A stretch of 64,000 nt of DNA, from contig NZ_VATA01000009.1 of assembly GCF_005870025.1 (NCBI RefSeq), positions 1-64,000 on the forward strand, in the 5' to 3' direction. The notes below the pieces were generated by a model that did no database searches, was not told the DNA's origin, and worked only from the letters and a program-made list of their open reading frames with translations. The position numbers were made by a program, and so were the translations under genes. This document shows positions 62,323 through 64,000 of this stretch, piece after piece (position 1 is the first letter of the stretch; each line of letters opens with the position of its first letter). This DNA comes from Poseidonocella sp. HB161398 (GTDB lineage: Bacteria; Pseudomonadota; Alphaproteobacteria; Rhodobacterales; Rhodobacteraceae).

Positions 62323-63570
62323 ATGACCTCTTTCATGGATGCCGCCCTTGCCGCAACGGCCCGCATGCATGGCGTGTTCGACACCACGCCGCTGCTGCTG
62401 AACGCCCATCTCTCGGCGAAATACGGCGCCGAGATCTGGCTGAAGCGCGAGGATCTCTCGCCCGTGCGCAGCTACAAGATCCGCGGCGCCTTCAACGCGA
62501 TGCGGAAGGTCCGCGCCGCCGATCCCGGCCAGGACCAGTTCATCTGCGCCTCGGCCGGCAACCACGCCCAGGGCGTCGCCTATGCCTGCCGCCATTTCGG
62601 CGTGCAGGGCACCATCTTCATGCCGGTGACCACGCCCGAGCAGAAGATCATGAAGACCCGGGTCTTCGGCGGCGACAATATCCAGATCCGCCTTGTCGGC
62701 GACTATTTCGACGACACGCTGGCGGCCGCCCAGGCCTTCTGCGCCGAGGTCGGCGGCCATTTCCTGGCGCCCTTCGACGATGCCGACGTGATCGAGGGAC
62801 AGGCCAGCGTCACCGTCGAGATGCTCGACCAGCTCGGCCGCGCGCCCGACATCCTGATCTTGCCGGTCGGCGGCGGCGGGCTCTCGGCTGGGGCGATCGC
62901 CTATCTGAAGGAGGCCGCGCCGACGACCGAGGTCTGGCTGGTGGAGCCGCAGGGTGGCGCCAGCCTGACGGCCGCGATCGCCGAGGGCGCGCCGGTGACG
63001 CTTCCGCAGGTCGACAATTTCGTCGATGGCGCCGCGGTGGCGCGGATCGGCGCCCTGCCCTTCGAGACGCTGAAATCCGTGCCCGCGGACCATGTGCTGA
63101 CCATCCCCGAGAACCGGCTCTGCACCACGCTGATCGAGATGCTGAATGTCGAGGGCATCGTGCTCGAGCCGGCCGGCGCGCTGGCGGTCGACGCGCTGAA
63201 GGACCTGAAGGAGCGGATCCGCGGCAAGACCGTGGTCTGCGTCACCTCCGGCGGCAATTTCGACTTCGAGCGGCTGCCGGAGGTGAAGGAACGCGCGCAG
63301 CGCTTCTCCGGGGTGAAGAAGTACCTGATCCTGCGCCTGCCGCAGCGGCCTGGCGCGCTGAAGGACTTCCTCGGCCTGCTCGGCCCCGAGGACGACATCG
63401 CCCGGTTCGAGTACATGAAGAAATCCGCGCGCAACTTCGGCTCCGTGCTGATCGGGATCGAGACCGCGCGGCCGGAGAATTTCGACGCGCTCTTCGGGCG
63501 GCTGGCGGCGCAGGGCTTCACCTATGCCGACATCACCGCCGACGAGACCCTGTCGGAATTCGTCATCTGA
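62323..63570 (+). CDS. ilvA: Threonine ammonia-lyase (dehydratase)
   Basis: The 415-residue product deaminates threonine to 2-oxobutanoate, the first step toward isoleucine. PVRSYKIRGAFNAMRK holds the PLP lysine, ASAGNHAQGVAYACRHFG the substrate loop and LPVGGGGLSAGAIAYLKE the phosphate cradle. A single C-terminal ACT-like domain (KKYLILRLPQRPGALKDFLG) gives regulation. The total length fits the one-ACT class. Confidence 0.93.
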   Translation: MTSFMDAALAATARMHGVFDTTPLLLNAHLSAKYGAEIWLKREDLSPVRSYKIRGAFNAMRKVRAADPGQDQFICASAGNHAQGVAYACRHFGVQGTIFMPVTTPEQKIMKTRVFGGDNIQIRLVGDYFDDTLAAAQAFCAEVGGHFLAPFDDADVIEGQASVTVEMLDQLGRAPDILILPVGGGGLSAGAIAYLKEAAPTTEVWLVEPQGGASLTAAIAEGAPVTLPQVDNFVDGAAVARIGALPFETLKSVPADHVLTIPENRLCTTLIEMLNVEGIVLEPAGALAVDALKDLKERIRGKTVVCVTSGGNFDFERLPEVKERAQRFSGVKKYLILRLPQRPGALKDFLGLLGPEDDIARFEYMKKSARNFGSVLIGIETARPENFDALFGRLAAQGFTYADITADETLSEFVI

Positions 63571-63585
63571 GATCCGGCGCGCCGT

Positions 63586-63909
63586 TCAGGCGGCCAGGTA
63601 GCCTGCCGCGGCGAGCCGGCCCAGGAAAAGTGCCCGGGTCCGCGCGAAACTGTCTTCCAGCGCGGCCAGATCCGGCGGGCTGCCCTGCCTTGCGGCCAGC
63701 TCCGCCTCGCGGCAGAGCTGCGCGAATTCGGCGAAGCCCAGGTTGAGCGCCGCGCCCTTGAGGAAGTGCAGCTCGGCCACCCCGGCCGTGGCGGGGCCGA
63801 GCCGGCCCAGCGTCTCTCCGGCCTCCTCCAGGAACAGCTCCACCACTTCGGCGAAATCCTCCGCGCCGACCTCGTCGCGCAATTCCTCGATCCGGGCCCA
63901 GTCCAGCAT
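63586..63909 (-). CDS. Stand-alone histidine phosphotransfer (Hpt) protein
   Basis: The 107-residue product is a four-helix Hpt domain with AELHFLKGAALNLGFAEFAQL, in which H48 is the predicted phosphorylated histidine. There is no attached kinase or receiver. It would shuttle phosphate within a multistep phosphorelay. No partner is in the window. GGAGG lies about 5 bases before the ATG at 63907-63909. Its tie to the CtrA pathway is speculative. Confidence 0.8.
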   Translation of the reverse strand: MLDWARIEELRDEVGAEDFAEVVELFLEEAGETLGRLGPATAGVAELHFLKGAALNLGFAEFAQLCREAELAARQGSPPDLAALEDSFARTRALFLGRLAAAGYLAA

Positions 63910-64000
63910 CCGTCCCTCCGCTGCGTCGCTGCCAGCATCTGCCGCTTTGCTGAACAGCGGGTTAGCGGCGGCGCTGCCTCTGGCGGACGATAGCTGGCAT

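Overview
The window is GC-rich, gene-dense bacterial chromosome. Its gene content and order point to an alphaproteobacterium of the Rhodobacterales (Rhodobacteraceae/Roseobacter type). The clues are a parB-parA-rsmG-mnmG-mnmE-rho-hemJ block facing maf-aroE-coaE-dnaQ and secB, a petP-petR regulator pair, RpoH-type heat-shock signals, CtrA boxes, and a VPLPA-CTERM protein. I see no insertion sequence, prophage, CRISPR array or plasmid gene. The only decayed locus is an RTX-like relic at 43.9-45.1 kb.

The most informative region is about 29-40 kb. The 393-base gap at 36391-36783 has no gene but carries DnaA boxes (two perfect, several near-perfect, one 18-base palindromic pair), an AT-rich stretch, a perfect CtrA box (TTAA-N7-TTAA) and five GANTC (CcrM) sites within 147 bases. 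Genes point away from it on both sides. Three perfect parS sites lie 3.5-5.8 kb to the left, inside rsmG (two) and at the mnmG start. I read this as the chromosomal replication origin with its partitioning centre. A fourth parS-like site (15/16) lies at 50.27 kb.

Layout. 0-4 kb: galU fragment, kdsB-cysQ, an ABC-2 polysaccharide-type permease, a COG3650 protein and alkB. 4.3-8.4 kb: dnaK-dnaJ behind a likely RpoH promoter, then radC. 8.6-11.4 kb: an exbB-exbD-exbD-tonB energy-transduction operon. 11.5-17.4 kb: a flavoprotein, petR/petP, ilvE, a phosphotransferase-kinase fusion and a group III truncated haemoglobin. 17.4-22.9 kb: a protocatechuate (beta-ketoadipate) operon pcaDCHG-BKACE-pcaB divergent from its LysR regulator pcaQ, with an inverted repeat between them. 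23-29 kb: an alpha/beta hydrolase, a YdcF protein, grpE-hrcA facing rph-rdgB-hemW, and a DUF454 protein. 29-40 kb: the origin block. 39.7-51.3 kb: a CoA-transferase/hydrolase, secB, fxsA, a Tim44-like protein, Smr, the RTX relic, mutS, maeB and a ribokinase-type gene. 51-64 kb: a MarR regulator, grxC, comF, a methyltransferase, hemH, a 59-residue membrane protein, two L,D-transpeptidases flanking a CAP lipoprotein, a LacI regulator, tRNA-Arg(CCU), argG, a CTERM-anchored metalloprotease, a thioesterase, ilvA and a stand-alone Hpt protein.

Three regulatory threads run across operons. CtrA-type boxes occur in the origin and upstream of comF (perfect), and imperfectly upstream of radC. A palindrome of the form CCGCTATNNTAGCG overlaps the likely -10 of both the LacI gene (58.5 kb) and the CoA-transferase gene (39.6 kb), so one regulator may control both. 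parS elements tie the partition genes to the origin. All functions are inferred from protein motifs and context read by eye. No alignments or searches were run.
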